A DNA stretch of 64,000 nt from Azorinus chamasolen (lineage: Eukaryota > Mollusca > Bivalvia > Cardiida > Solecurtidae): the NCBI GenBank assembly GCA_963576725.1, contig OY755247.1, positions 13,520,534 to 13,584,533 on the forward strand. Reading direction: 5' to 3'. Of the stretch, positions 1 to 9,470 are shown piece by piece (the stretch's first letter is position 1; the number at the start of each line of letters is the position of its first letter). The position numbers and the translations under genes were made by a program. The notes beneath the pieces are model-generated. The model was given only the letters and a program-made list of their open reading frames with translations. It was not told where the DNA came from and ran no database searches.

Positions 1-439
1 GTGCTGTTTGCTTTTGAGAGAAGCTCAATCCATTATTTCTCACACTTCATATTAAGTCCACGGAGAAGCGACTGGGATTTGATTTCAGAACCATTTTTTG
101 TCCCTAAATACCAGTTTGTGGAACACTTTGACAGGAAATCTTCTCAAAAACACATCAAATAAAATTTATCCGTGACATGATAATCATATTTCCTTTCAAA
201 TATTTGATGAGTGTGAAATAGTACTGATTCTGATGGGACATGAAGATACATGGCGCCTTATTGTGATGGAATAATGTTTTGCAAAGTTATCAAAATATAT
301 TTCATAAGTCTGAGGCATACACAAGATGCATAAATTAAACCTTTTTCAAGAATAACTCCTTTAACCGGCATTCCTCCATACTGAGACGCCTTTTGATTTT
401 TGTCAGGTTTTACATCGTTTTAACAGTATTTCAGTCATA
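1..439. other. No gene or clear repeat recognised
   Basis: AT-rich DNA without a convincing reading frame. A short stretch near 344-380 (AAGAATAACTCCTTTA) resembles the flank of M6 elements, but no hairpin or terminal repeat follows. Confidence 0.4.
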
Positions 440-624
440 TCACGATGTACAGCTAATTACAGGTGGAGGAAGACACCAGAAGGTTCTTCTGTGCATGGAA
501 CAAATTGCATGTTTCGTGCACTGAAGAACATCCAGGTAGAACCACCAACCTACCACAAGCCAGCTGCAAGGCTTCCTCACATGAATATTTTAAATGCCCA
601 CACGGGATTTGAACCCACAGCCTC
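440..624 (-). repeat. Possible tRNA-derived SINE fragment
   Basis: On the minus strand, bases 603-616 read GGGTTCAAATCCCG, a good match to the internal B box of RNA polymerase III promoters (GGTTCRANNCC). I cannot place a convincing A box or an intact tRNA fold, so this is read as a SINE-like fragment and not a tRNA gene. It is cut at its right side by an M1 fragment. Confidence 0.35.
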
Positions 625-685
625 TTTTGACGCCTCTGTAAAAGTCACTTTTTGAAACTAATTGTGATAAATAGAGCATTTGCTC
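625..685. mobile_element. M1 MITE fragment, left arm only
   Basis: Matches the M1 segment GACGCCTCTGTAAAAGTCAC followed by the left hairpin arm GTGATAAATAGAGCATTTGC. The sequence stops at the hairpin tip, so the right arm is lost. Confidence 0.75.
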
Positions 686-805
686 AGTCTGAAGGAGTTC
701 GGTGCCAAGTAACGTCGTAAAAAAGATGACGTGCGCCAGGTGACAGTCAGTGATGTTTATGTTGTTACATGTATATTATCAATATTTATTGTACGTTTTT
801 CATAT

Positions 806-1055
806 TTAACCCTTCTCTTGCTGAATTTTAAAATACATTTCTCCTTCTTTACCCATGTCCTGTTGTATAATTACATATATCCTCACTGCGTACAAGTATT
901 TCACTGTGCAATCACTGCTGTGGAGTGCACTGGTTGCACAATCAACTTGTAAATAGTGCAGACCCTGATGAGACAGCTCCTGCAGGAGCTGTCTCATCTG
1001 GGTCTTCACTATTTACAGGTAGGTATATTGACGTGAATAGCAAGCGAAGAGTTAA
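806..1055 (-). mobile_element. M4 MITE, full length
   Basis: TTAA on both sides (806-809, 1052-1055). Ends are CCCTTCTCTTGCT and AGCAAGCGAAGAG. The central hairpin is CTCCTGCAGGAG flanked by arms reading CAGACCCTGAT / ATCTGGGTCT. A 67-codon ORF spans it on the minus strand, but the same ORF is only passively shared by all M4 copies (see rejected items). No transposase is present, so it is non-autonomous. Confidence 0.9.
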
Positions 1056-1209
1056 GAGCTAAAACTTCCAAGTCTTCCATGATGTAGTTTGATTATATAT
1101 TTGCATCTGTTGTATCTAGTTATAGCGAAATTCCGCGAACATTCAGCACAGCCCTCTTATGAGAGAAAGGGTTATTTGGCACCTGTCAACAGTGTAGATA
1201 GAGAAGAGA

Positions 1210-1285
1210 AGACACAGAAGAAATCAGTGAGTCTCATCAGGGTCTTCACTGTTTGGCATTCAAAACCATCTAGCAAATTGTTTCC
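1210..1285. mobile_element. M8 MITE fragment
   Basis: Right hairpin arm (GTCTCATCAGGGTCTTCACT) followed by the M8-specific GTTTGGCATTCAAAACC-type tail. No left arm. Confidence 0.6.
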
Positions 1286-1297
1286 TTCCTTACCAAA

Positions 1298-1369
1298 TCG
1301 AGGGTTTGGTGCAAAACTATTCTAACTCATTCACTAAGGAGTTAGAATAGTTTTGCACCAAGCCCTCGA
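1298..1369. repeat. Isolated 72-bp hairpin
   Basis: Arms of about 31 bp begin TCGAGGGTTTGGTGCAAAAC and end with the complement GTTTTGCACCAAGCCCTCGA. There is one G/C difference in the arms and a short CATTCACTAAG loop. It is not part of the M1-M9 hairpins. Confidence 0.8.
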
Positions 1370-1382
1370 AATAGACTGTTCC

Positions 1383-1622
1383 TTAACCCTTTACTTCATG
1401 CATACGCCTTTCTACGCCTCTGCAAACAAAGTAGGCCCAGATCAGAGCTGTCTAATCAGGGTCTGCTCTGTTTGCTTATGATATAATATAGATATGATTT
1501 TACAATTTCTGGCATGGCCAAACCTACCTTCCTATGCCAATGTGCTATTATAACAAATTAATCTACTTAATATTCATAACATCAATATTTCTTACATGAA
1601 TATTCATGGAGGAAAGGGTTAA
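1383..1622. mobile_element. M3 MITE, full length
   Basis: TTAA at 1383-1386 and 1619-1622. Terminal repeats are CCCTTTACTTCATG / CATGGAGGAAAGGG. Internal GCAAACAAAGTAGGCCCAG / AGGGTCTGCTCTGTTTGC hairpin (tip partly deleted), then the subterminal ACATGAATATTCATGG. The right TTAA is also the left border of the next element. Confidence 0.85.
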
Positions 1623-1697
1623 CCCTTTACTTCATGCACATTCATGCAAGGAATATTAACAAAAACAACATTATGAGTATCATTTATTTTATTTTAA
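1619..1697. mobile_element. M3 MITE left-end fragment
   Basis: Begins TTAACCCTTTACTTCATGCA and runs into a further TTAA-bordered element at 1694. No hairpin. Confidence 0.6.
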
Positions 1698-1916
1698 CCC
1701 TTCCCTGTTAAGTATTCATGTAAGAAATATTGTCAACATGAATATTTATTAGCTCAAATTTTTATGATGTATTAACTTTTCCAGGGAATTTTTTGCTTAG
1801 ACAAAAAGTGTAGAATCAAATCTATACGATCAAAAGGATCAAAAGGAAACCGAGCTGTCTGATCTAGGTCTACTCGCAAATGCGTGAAAAGGCATTTAGA
1901 TGAGGGAAATGGTTAA
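1694..1916. mobile_element. M3 MITE (CCCTGTT-end subtype)
   Basis: TTAA at 1694-1697 and 1913-1916. Ends CCCTTCCCTGTTAAG / GATGAGGGAAATGG. The left hairpin arm is degraded. The right arm GAGCTGTCTGATCTAGGTCT remains. Confidence 0.8.
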
Positions 1917-1996
1917 ATGAGGATTCTCTGACTTTGCACAAACAGTTGACTCAGATCGATACTATTCAAGAGCAATAAATAACAGTATCATAAATA

Positions 1997-2228
1997 TTAA
2001 CCCTTTCCTCCATAGGCTATATTTAGACACAACCTCTTTGAATCAATCTACCGAAAAGGAGCATTTACTAGAGAAAAGGAAAAGTTTAGAATTGTGCAGT
2101 TTTGAAACCATTGTAATAAATAGAGCATTTGCTCCTAAAGGTCAGCAAATGCTCTATTTATCACAATGATTTCATAAAGTGACTTTTACAAAGGCGTAAA
2201 AAGGCGTATTTATGGAGGAAAGAGTTAA
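1997..2228. mobile_element. M1 MITE, full length
   Basis: TTAA on both sides. Ends CCCTTTCCTCCATAGG / TATGGAGGAAAGAG. Hairpin with AAATAGAGCATTTGCTCC and its complement about a slightly asymmetrical tip. Carries the M1-specific segment ACCGAAAAGGAGCATTTACT. Confidence 0.9.
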
Positions 2229-2348
2229 TATTGTCAAGGAATTATTCTCTTTTTAATTTTAAGTAACATATCTAGGTCTCTGTATTCCATAAGCAAACAG
2301 CAGACCTTTATATGGGTCTCAACTCTGTAATTATCTCAAAAAGTGTCT

Positions 2349-2548
2349 TTTCCTGTTGAATATTAATGAAAGAAATAATGATGTCACGAATATTTTTAGC
2401 TGAATTTAGGAGATTTTGGTATTGGTAGAAACTGTCAAGTCAGATCTATTATAATTTCATAAGCAAGCTAACAGAGCAGACCCTGATCTTGATTATAACC
2501 CTGTTTGCAAAGGCATGAAAATTCATTTATATGAAGGAAAGGGCTAAT
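2349..2548. mobile_element. M3 MITE, degraded ends
   Basis: Subterminal TGAATATTAATGAAAGAAAT, GTAGAAACTGTCAAGTCAGA and a broken GCTAACAGAGCAGACCCTGA hairpin. The right end is ATATGAAGGAAAGGGCTAA. A further hairpin scrap lies at 2289-2330. Confidence 0.7.
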
Positions 2549-2798
2549 TTAACCCTTCGCTTGCTATTCACATCAATATACCTACCTGTAAATAGTGCAG
2601 ACCCAGATGAGACTGCTCCTGCAGGAACTGTTTCATCAGGGTCTGCACTATTTACAAGTTGATTGTGCAACCAGTGCACTCCACAGCAGTGATTGCACAG
2701 CGAAATACTTGTACACAGTGAAGATATATGTAATTATACAACAGGGCATGGGTAAAGAAGGAGAAATGTATTTTATAATTCAGCAAGAGAAGGGTTAA
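2549..2798 (+). mobile_element. M4 MITE, full length
   Basis: TTAA at 2549-2552 and 2795-2798. Ends CCCTTCGCTTGCT / AGCAAGAGAAGGG. Hairpin tip CTCCTGCAGGA with GCAGACCCAGATGAGAC / GTTTCATCAGGGTCTGC arms. It abuts the preceding M3 element. Confidence 0.9.
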
Positions 2799-2867
2799 AC
2801 AATGATTCAGTATTAATGGTACAAGTATCTCCCAAAGGTCACGGTTGTCAGAGAAACATGGAATATT

Positions 2868-2891
2868 TATATATGTATATATATATATATC
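2868..2891. repeat. (TA)n microsatellite
   Basis: Runs as alternating TA/ATAT for about 24 bases. Confidence 0.9.
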
Positions 2892-3031
2892 CGTATAAGC
2901 TTCTCTATAAATACGTAAGCTGTGATGAAGCTTTTAAAATCCATTAAATTGCTTGAAATATCAACCTCAAAAATTGCTTGAAATATCATCAACCAAAGAA
3001 ATATCCATGTTTTCAGATATTACATGCAAAT

Positions 3032-3247
3032 TTAACTCTAACTTCACCCTAGCGACGAAACTGTGACTACCTATGCAAATCGTTTGAATCCATCTGAGAC
3101 GACGCATAATGCAGCGTCTCATCAGGATCGAAATTGTTTGTCACAATGACCATGTTTTTGGAAAGAAATGAGAGAAAGGTTATTTTAAGAATTAAAGCAG
3201 ACAACAATTGTTGCAGATTAAAAATTACTTAGCATGCAATGAGTTAA
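3032..3247. mobile_element. M7 MITE, full length
   Basis: TTAA at 3032-3035 and 3244-3247. The right end reads TTAGCATGCAATGAG. Central hairpin GAGACGACGCATAATGCAGC flanked by a diverged copy of the GGATCCAGATGAGACG arm, then GTTTGTCACAATGACC. A usable full-length reference for the interrupted M7 at 56,185. Confidence 0.85.
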
Positions 3248-3332
3248 TTCGTTAATCAATCTAGCGTAGCTTAAACAAACACAAATGTAATCTTAAACTT
3301 TGTATTTCATGCAATACAAAATGTAATATGAT

Positions 3333-3575
3333 TCAACCCTTTCCTTCATATAAACACTTTTTCAAGCATTTGCAAATAGAGTAGACCCAGATCAGATGGT
3401 TCCTATAGGAGCCGCCTGATCAGGATCTGCTCTGTTTGCTAATGGAATTTGATAGATCTGTTTCTTTACTTTCTAAAATGGCTACAATGCTCCACCTTCC
3501 ATTACAACTATTATGTGCATCATGAATATTCAGTAGGTATTGAAATTTGGAATAAACATAGAACAGTCGGGTTAA
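3333..3575 (+). mobile_element. M2 MITE, full length
   Basis: Ends CCCTTTCCTTCATATAAAC / ATAGAACAGTCGGG. The hairpin has GTAGACCCAGATCAG arms with tip GGTTCCTATAGGAGCC. M2-specific segment ACAATGCTCCACCTTCC. The left TTAA has decayed to TCAA. Confidence 0.88.
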
Positions 3576-3830
3576 CCCTTTACCTAAAAGAGACTTTTTT
3601 GAAATTTGTGTAAGCATAGCAGATCTCGATCAGATGATGTAGGATACAAATTCTAGTGGTAAATAAATAACAACCTATACCATCCGGATCCAGATGAGAT
3701 GCCATTTCATTCGGTCTCATCTGGATCAAGTTTGTCTATCTCTCAGAATGCATTTGCAAACAGAACAAACCTTGGGCGGATTGTTCCTACAAGAGCTATC
3801 ATATCTTGGTCTACTTTATTTGCATACACC
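3572..3830. mobile_element. M3 and M7 fragments
   Basis: Three scraps. 3572-3650 is an M3 end with a remnant GCAGATCTCGATCAGATG. 3680-3740 is an M7 hairpin (GGATCCAGATGAGATG / TCTCATCTGGATC). 3755-3832 is an M3 hairpin (GCAAACAGAACAAACC / GGTCTACTTTATTTGC). Confidence 0.55.
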
Positions 3831-4015
3831 TTCATGCAAACATTTATAAATGCAAAATGAAACTAGTAAATAAGAAAGCTAATGTTCAGCAATTTGACAG
3901 ATCTGAAACCTCCCACATTCTCCAGGGGCACTTCAATCATCAATCTTCGCTGCAGTAGACAATGCTTCCTCATGGGATAAGTAAGTTATGTGATTTGCCT
4001 GACAATTTCTCTTGA

Positions 4016-4453
4016 TTAACCCTTTCTTTCATATAAACATTTGAAAACAGAGTAGACAAACATCAGACACTAGCTTCTATATAGGAGCTGTCTGATCAGG
4101 GTCTGCTCTGTTTGCTAATGGAATTCGTAAGATCAGTGTGTCTTTACTTTCTAAAATGGCAACAATGATCCACCTTCCATATTTCATTATACCGGTAACT
4201 ATTTTGTCTATGAATATTGAGTAGGTATTAAAATTTGTACTCTCAGAAATAATGACATCATGAATATTAAATAGATTAATTGTTATAATATCACATGGAA
4301 ACAAGAATATATGACAAATGGCAGAAACTGTAGAATCACATCTATATTACATCATGAGCAAACAGAGCAGGCCCTGATCATAATAGGCTCCTGATCTGAG
4401 TCTACGCTGTTTGCAAAAGCATAGAATGGCGTATTTATGGAGTAAATGGTTAA
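4016..4453. mobile_element. M2-M3 chimeric MITE
   Basis: Starts at TTAA 4016 as an M2 element (hairpin, then AATGGAATTC, ATGATCCACCTTCCATA, AATATTGAGTAGG). Near 4240 it switches to the interior of M3 (AGAAATAATGACATCATGAA), followed by a second hairpin and the M3 right end GGAGTAAATGG-TTAA at 4450. It therefore carries two hairpins and one outer TTAA pair. Confidence 0.75.
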
Positions 4454-4605
4454 TATTTTGCCTGAGAGACACCTTTTCATGCCTTTGCAAACAGATAAGG
4501 CCGAGATCAGATGTAGGAGTCCTCTTATCAGGGTCTACTGTGTTTGCCTATGTTATAATTAGATATGAACATACAGTTTCTGACATGGCCAAAAATCCTG
4601 TGCAA
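4450..4605. mobile_element. M3 MITE, truncated right
   Basis: GCAAACAGATAAGGCCGAG / AGGGTCTACTGTGTTTGC hairpin, then TACAGTTTCTGACATGGCC. Right end lost. Shares the TTAA of the previous element. Confidence 0.65.
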
Positions 4606-4684
4606 ATGTCCTGGGTCTGCACAGTTTACAAATGCTAGACCTCAGTTTTAGTACACCGTTTACAAATGACAGCTAACTTGTGGG

Positions 4685-4933
4685 TTAACCTTTCCCTCAT
4701 ATATACGTGTTTTCACGCATTTGCAAACAGAGAAGACCCAGATCAGACGGCTCCTAGAGGAGCCATCTGATCAGGGTCTGCTCTGTTTGCTAATGGAATT
4801 TGATAGATCTGTTTCTTAAGTTTCCAAATTGGCTACAATGTTCTACCTTCCATATTTCATTATCACTATTATGTCAATGAATATTAAGTAGGTATTGAAA
4901 ATTAGAATAAACAGAGAACAGGGTGAGGGTTAA
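4685..4933 (+). mobile_element. M2 MITE, full length
   Basis: TTAA at both ends. Hairpin tip GCTCCTAGAGGAGC with CCAGATCAGACG and TCTGATCAGGGTC arms. M2 tail AATGTTCTACCTTCC then GAATAAACAGAGAACAGG. Confidence 0.9.
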
Positions 4934-5094
4934 AGGCTGCCATGTGACAGTCATGCTTCGGAGTCATAGACATTAGTAACACATCATACATCATTGTAAT
5001 TTGTTTGACATGTCAACAACCCGTGGTGTCCGTCTGCTTCATATTATATGTCTGTTTCAATGTTTCATCTGAACCATAACTGTCAAACTGCTTG

Positions 5095-5325
5095 ACCTTT
5101 TACTTAATGAATATTCATGTAAGAAATAATGACTAAATGTGAGTACTAATTGGTTGAATTTTTACACTGACCAGTATACCAACAAGGGGAACTGTTCTTC
5201 ATGGCAGAAACTGAAAATTCAGATCTATCCTTATCAGAGAGCACTTATAAAAGTGGTCTGATCTGGGTCTACTCTGTTTGCAAAAATGTGAAAAGGCCTA
5301 ACGATTAAGTAAAGGAATAACAACA
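5095..5325. mobile_element. M3 MITE, decayed
   Basis: AATGAATATTCATGTAAGAA left subterminal sequence, CATGGCAGAAACTG, and the right hairpin arm GTCTGATCTGGGTCTACTC. The ends no longer have a clear TTAA. Confidence 0.7.
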
Positions 5326-5369
5326 AAAAGGAATTGGAGTTGGGCTGGGATTTAGAGCAACAGCATTCA

Positions 5370-5730
5370 ATTACCCAAATACCTCATGAATATTCATGTT
5401 AAAACAATGACATCATGAATATTTATCAGCTGAAGTTTTAATGGTATTAGAGCACAGGATCACTTGGCTCTGACAGTAACTTTACAACTTTATCTATATA
5501 TAGGGTAATTCCATAATTGCACAGAGTAGACCCTGATCAGATGGCTCCTACAATTGTCTGCTTCAATTCTTGATATAATATTTTTCTCAAATTTTGTAAA
5601 AATATGGTGTTGAACAGTTTGGATCCTGAGGAAATTCCATAAGCAAATACAGTAGACCCTGATCAGATGGCTCCTACAGGAGCCGTCTGATCTGGGTCTT
5701 CTCTGTTTGCAAAGACAGGAAAACTCCTCT
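5370..5730. mobile_element. M3 MITE interrupted by an M7 fragment
   Basis: M3 sequence (CTCATGAATATTCATG, ACATCATGAATATTTAT) runs to a hairpin arm ending GATGGCTCCTAC at 5550. An M7 segment follows (5552-5633: TTGTCTGCTTCAATTCTTGA, CAGTTTGGATCCTGA). Then the host arm is repeated (TTCCATAA..., GTAGACCCTGATCAGATGG) and completed. About 40 bp of host are thus present on both sides of the fragment. Confidence 0.7.
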
Positions 5731-6036
5731 CTATTAGGTAGAGTAATTGCAAGACAACCAAGGTGCAACTGGGTCACCGCTGAGAAATGATCAATAACTC
5801 TTGTAATTACTGGAGAATACTTGATTTATGTCCCTTTATGGTCATGACTTGTCTTCATTTATTACAGCTACTTCCTTGTGAAAACTATTGCAAATCTTTC
5901 GAAGATCATCTATCAAAATTTTTGTCCGCTCAAATTCTCAGCTGTTATATTTTCATTGCGTTTTCAGATTTAAGCTTTGCCTGTTTAGATCTTATAAAAT
6001 GTGAAGTTTGAGTGTCGTCAACATTCTAACTTCAAC
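5731..6036. other. No recognised element or gene
   Basis: AT-rich sequence with short ORFs only. No hairpins or terminal repeats. Confidence 0.4.
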
Positions 6037-6042
6037 ACCCCA

Positions 6043-6190
6043 ACTTTTTGCACGCTAAGTAATTTTTCATCTGCAAAAATAATTGTTGTCTGCTTCAATT
6101 CTTAAAATAATATTTTTCTCATTTTCTTTGCAAAAATATGATCCTGGGGTTTGGATCAGTATTATGTGGTTTGGATCCAAACTGTTAAAG
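6043..6190. mobile_element. M7 MITE fragment
   Basis: Contains TTTTTGCACGCTAAGTAATT (M7 end), TTGTCTGCTTCAATTC and GTTTGGATCC. It stops before the second arm. Confidence 0.65.
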
Positions 6191-6356
6191 GAGCTGTCTG
6201 GTCTGTTTGCTTTTTACATACAGAAGATCTGATTCTACAGTTTTTGTCAAAGCAAAAAAGTCCCTTGAAAATTTACATTATAAAAATTGAGCTAATAAAT
6301 ATTCATGGTATCATTAATTCATACATGAATATTGAACAGGGAAAGGTTAAATTTGC
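6186..6356. mobile_element. M3 MITE, left truncated
   Basis: Half hairpin (GGAGCTGTCTGGTCTGTTTGC), ATCTGATTCTACAGTTTTTG, ATACATGAATATTGAACAGG and GGAAAGG-TTAA. Confidence 0.65.
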
Positions 6357-6588
6357 TTAACCCTTTCCTCCATAAACATGCCTTTTGACGACTCTGTAAA
6401 AGTCACTTTATTAAACCATTGTGATAAATAGAGCATTTGCTCCTATAGGAGCAAATGCTCTATTTATCACAATGGTTTCAATTTAAATTACAAAATTCTA
6501 AAAACTTCCTTTACTCTAATTAGTGCTCCTTTTCGGTAGATTTATTCAGAGGTTGGGTCTAAAAATAGCCTATGGAGTAAAGGGTTAA
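6357..6588. mobile_element. M1 MITE, full length (type copy)
   Basis: TTAA at 6357-6360 and 6585-6588. Hairpin tip GCTCCTATAGGAGC (6439-6452). The arms read CCATTGTGATAAATAGAGCA and its complement. TTTTCGGTAGATTTATTC tail. The clearest M1 copy in the window. Confidence 0.92.
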
Positions 6589-6589
6589 G

Positions 6590-6702
6590 GTTTTGAATAA
6601 CAAACTGTGCCGACTCTGATCAGAGGGCAATCTTCCCTCTGATCTGGGTCTTCACTGTTTGCAAATGATGGTAAACTTGTTTCCCAAATTCAAAATGGTT
6701 AA
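6590..6702. mobile_element. M8 MITE fragment
   Basis: GACTCTGATCAGAGGG hairpin with TCTGATCTGGGTCTTCACTG and the M8 tail GTTTGCAAATGATGG. Confidence 0.6.
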
Positions 6703-6945
6703 TCCTTTACCTCATATACATGCTTTTTTCACACCTTTTACAAACAGAGCTGACCTAGATCAGACGGCTCTTGTAGGGGCTGTCTCATCAGGATCTATTC
6801 TGTTTGATTATGAAATTATCAGATACATCTGATTCTACAATATCTACCAATGCCAAACATTCCTGTGTATATAATAAATTCAGCTAATGAATAAGTATCA
6901 TGTCATTATTTCTTACATGATTATTCAACAAAATGGAAAATTTTC
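6699..6945. mobile_element. M3 MITE
   Basis: TTAA left border, ACAAACAGAGCTGACCTAGA hairpin with GCTCTTGTAGGGGC tip, TCTGATTCTACAATATCTAC, then TTATTTCTTACATGATTATT. The right end is degraded. Confidence 0.8.
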
Positions 6946-7075
6946 TACATAAATAGGTAAAACAGATATAGATTTCCTCAGATGACTGACAAAAGCAAAA
7001 AGTTGTTTCCATGGTCCATAACCATTCAAATTGGCAAACATTTATCTCCTCGAATGTTAAGTAACTGTACAGTTG

Positions 7076-7345
7076 TCAGCTTCTATTATTTTGCCCCAAT
7101 TTCTCTTCAGAAATACAGAAAGACCTGTAAAAACAGTTTGGGTCCTGAGTTTGTTGGCATTTCTTCTGGATCCCAATAGTTCTCCAAGACAATCATAAAA
7201 CTGCTGAAATCCATGAAAACTGTTTATTCCTTATTCAGCTGTGTACAACTTGACTTGAATTTGCAAATAGCTTAGATCCAGATCAGACTGCGTAACTCGG
7301 CATCTCATCCGGATCCAAGCTGTTTCTCAATGATTTGAACGAATC
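7076..7345. mobile_element. M7-like fragments
   Basis: An M7-like stretch at 7076-7180 (CAGTTTGGGTCCTGAG) and a better hairpin at 7258-7340 (TAGATCCAGATCAGAC / GCATCTCATCCGGATCC). No intact ends. Confidence 0.45.
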
Positions 7346-7518
7346 CAATTGTAACAAATCAGTGATTTAGCAGACTTCTTTTTTTTCAGGGTGAGAAGAG
7401 CTGAAAAGGAATAGGTTAAAGCTATTGTTGTCAAAGTTTGACATTCAGAAAGCTGAATCACTAAAATATCAAGGCCAAAGTAAAAACTGCCAAAAAATGT
7501 GGTGTTGAACACCAAAGC

Positions 7519-7761
7519 TTAACGCTTTCCCCCCATATAAACGTGTTTTTGACACATTTGCAAACAGAGTAGACCCATATCAGATGGCTCCTGTAGGTAT
7601 GCTCTGTTTACTTATGGTATAATATAAGTCTGATTCTACAATTTCCGTCTCAGTCAAAATTTTCCTGTGTTCGTAATTGCTGTTGTAAAACAATCTAATT
7701 ATTATTCATTTATTCATGATGCCATTACTTCTTACATGAATATTTAACATGAAAGGGTTAA
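7519..7761. mobile_element. M3 MITE
   Basis: TTAA at both borders. Left hairpin arm AGTAGACCCATATCAGATGG and tip present, right arm partly deleted. CATTACTTCTTACATGAATA before the right end. Confidence 0.85.
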
Positions 7762-7817
7762 CCATTTTGAATACTGGTTGGTGTGTTTTTTTCAAACAAG
7801 GGATAGTTTAGCAATGT

Positions 7818-8071
7818 TTAACCCTTTCCTCCATCAATACACCTTTCTACACCTTTGCAACAGAGTAGACCCAGATCAGATGGCTCCAATGTAGGAGCTA
7901 AATCGATGAATCAGGGTCTGCTCTGTTTGCTTATGGAATAAAATAAATCTGATTTTATAGTTCCTACTTCCACAAAAATCATGTGTTAATAAGCCATTTA
8001 AAAAATTCATCTAATTAATATTCATGATGCCATTATTTCTTACATGAATATTCATGGAGTAAATGTGTTAA
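7818..8071. mobile_element. M3 MITE, full length
   Basis: TTAA at 7818 and 8068. Ends CCCTTTCCTCCATCAATAC / TCATGGAGTAAATGTG. GTAGACCCAGATCAGATGG hairpin. CCATTATTTCTTACATGAAT near the right end is the uninterrupted form of the site hit by M5 at 9,676. Confidence 0.88.
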
Positions 8072-8074
8072 TTC

Positions 8075-8400
8075 TTAGTTCAGCTGCTACATATTGTTGT
8101 CTGCAAATTTTGGCATCAAATTAAATCATTTACTTTTTTCAATATTCATCCTTTTTATTTCAAAATGTATAATCACCATATCTAATAGTTTGAAAGTGTT
8201 TCATCAGGATCCCCATTATTTGCAATGGCCTTCACAAATTTGCCGCTAGGGAGTAGAGAGTTGATTTACAGTTCATTCCATTCCATATGAACTTACTGTA
8301 CAAACAATTCTCTACAAACATGTATCAAAGAGTGGATTCTGAGTTATTCAGTCCTCTGGATCAACACTCTTTGCACTGATAATAATAAATGCATTGTTAG
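8075..8400. mobile_element. M7 fragments
   Basis: 8075-8263 has TTGTTGTCTGCAAATTTTGG and GTTTCATCAGGATCC with a GCCGCTAGGGAGTAGAGAG end. 8290-8385 has a second, weaker copy of the hairpin region. Confidence 0.5.
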
Positions 8401-8404
8401 CAAT

Positions 8405-8610
8405 CAAAGAATTTACTCAAAATTTCAATATAGTATGAAATTTGGAAGGTGGAACATTGTAGCCATTTTAAAACTAAAGAAACACATCTATCAAATTCCA
8501 TTAGCAAACAGAGCAGACCCTGATCAGATGGCCCCTGTAGGAGCTGTCTGATCAGGGTCTACTCTGTTTGCAGATGTGTGAAAATGTCTTTATATGAAGG
8601 AAAGGGTTAA
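8405..8610 (-). mobile_element. M2 MITE, one end missing
   Basis: AAGGTGGAACATTGTAGCCA, GCAAACAGAGCAGACCCTGA hairpin with CCCCTGTAGGAG tip, right end ATATGAAGGAAAGGG-TTAA (8607-8610). Confidence 0.8.
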
Positions 8611-8706
8611 ATTTTTGGTTTCCCACACTGATTATAAAGTCATTGATAACCATTGCATCATCACAATGTCCTTGACCTTCCCTTTAGGTAAACTACTGTT
8701 ATTATC

Positions 8707-8940
8707 TTAACCCTTTTCCTCATAAAAACACCTTTTCACACCTTTGCAGAGTATTATCAGATGGCTCCTTCAAAGTCTGCCTCGTTTGCTCCTGAAATTA
8801 TTTAGATCTGATTCTACAGTTTTTGTACAAGGTTGTTTTTTTGTTTTGTTTTGGGTTTTTTCATATAAAAATTAAGCAGATTAATATTCATGAATTGATC
8901 AATTATTGCAGAAATTAGGGAAAGGGTTGACAGTTGATTC
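8707..8940. mobile_element. M3 MITE
   Basis: TTAA left, TTGA right. The hairpin is largely deleted (ACCTTTGCAGAGTATTATC, then TCCTTCAAAGTCTGCC). TTAATATTCATG near the right end. Confidence 0.75.
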
Positions 8941-9012
8941 CATTTTGAATGAAAGTATAAAATCCACTGAAAAGATCTAGAAAGGCAAACAGTGTAGACC
9001 TTGATAAGATAA

Positions 9013-9160
9013 CCACTTTGGTTTTGTTGTTTGTGTTGATCAATGTCTGTTTCTGCCAACTATAATTAATTATGGGCTAATTGGATGCTCCAAAGAGAAG
9101 GGAGCAGGTACAGAGAAACCCAGGCAATGATACTCTTTGGTTCCACTTATCAGGATCTAC
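9013..9160 (+). repeat. Dispersed repeat shared with 33,575-33,700, SINE-like
   Basis: TGTGTTGATCAATGTCTGTT, TCTGCCAACTAT and AGAGAAGG-type segments recur in the same order at 33,590-33,700, where a B-box-like sequence follows. Read as two copies of one SINE-like repeat. Confidence 0.45.
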
Positions 9161-9206
9161 ACTGTCATTCAAAATCTTCTTACAAATTATACAATGGACA
9201 ATAACG

Positions 9207-9429
9207 TTAACCCTTTACTCAATGAATATTCATGTAAGAAATAATGACATCATGAATATTAATTAGATTAACTGTTATAATACCACAAGGACACAGAAAT
9301 GTTTGGCCATATGGCAGAAACCATAGACTCACACCTATATTACAGCGTAAACAACAAGAGTAGACCCTGATCTGGGTCTACTCTGTCTGCCAAGGTGTAG
9401 AAAGGCATATTTATGGAGTAAAGGGTTAA
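9207..9429. mobile_element. M3 MITE, full length
   Basis: TTAA at both ends. CTCAATGAATATTCATGTAA, ATTAATTAGATTAACTGTTA, GGCAGAAACCATAGACTC. The hairpin is reduced to AGAGTAGACCCTGATCTGGG, so the tip is deleted. Confidence 0.88.
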
Positions 9430-9470
9430 ACAATGATGTACAATTCTTTGAAAATTCAGCATTCAAAGGC

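Noticed and set aside
603..616. tRNA genes suggested by B-box-like sequences (603-616, ~33,775, ~44,530)
   Set aside because: No matching A box with cloverleaf arms could be found. SINE remnants are more likely.
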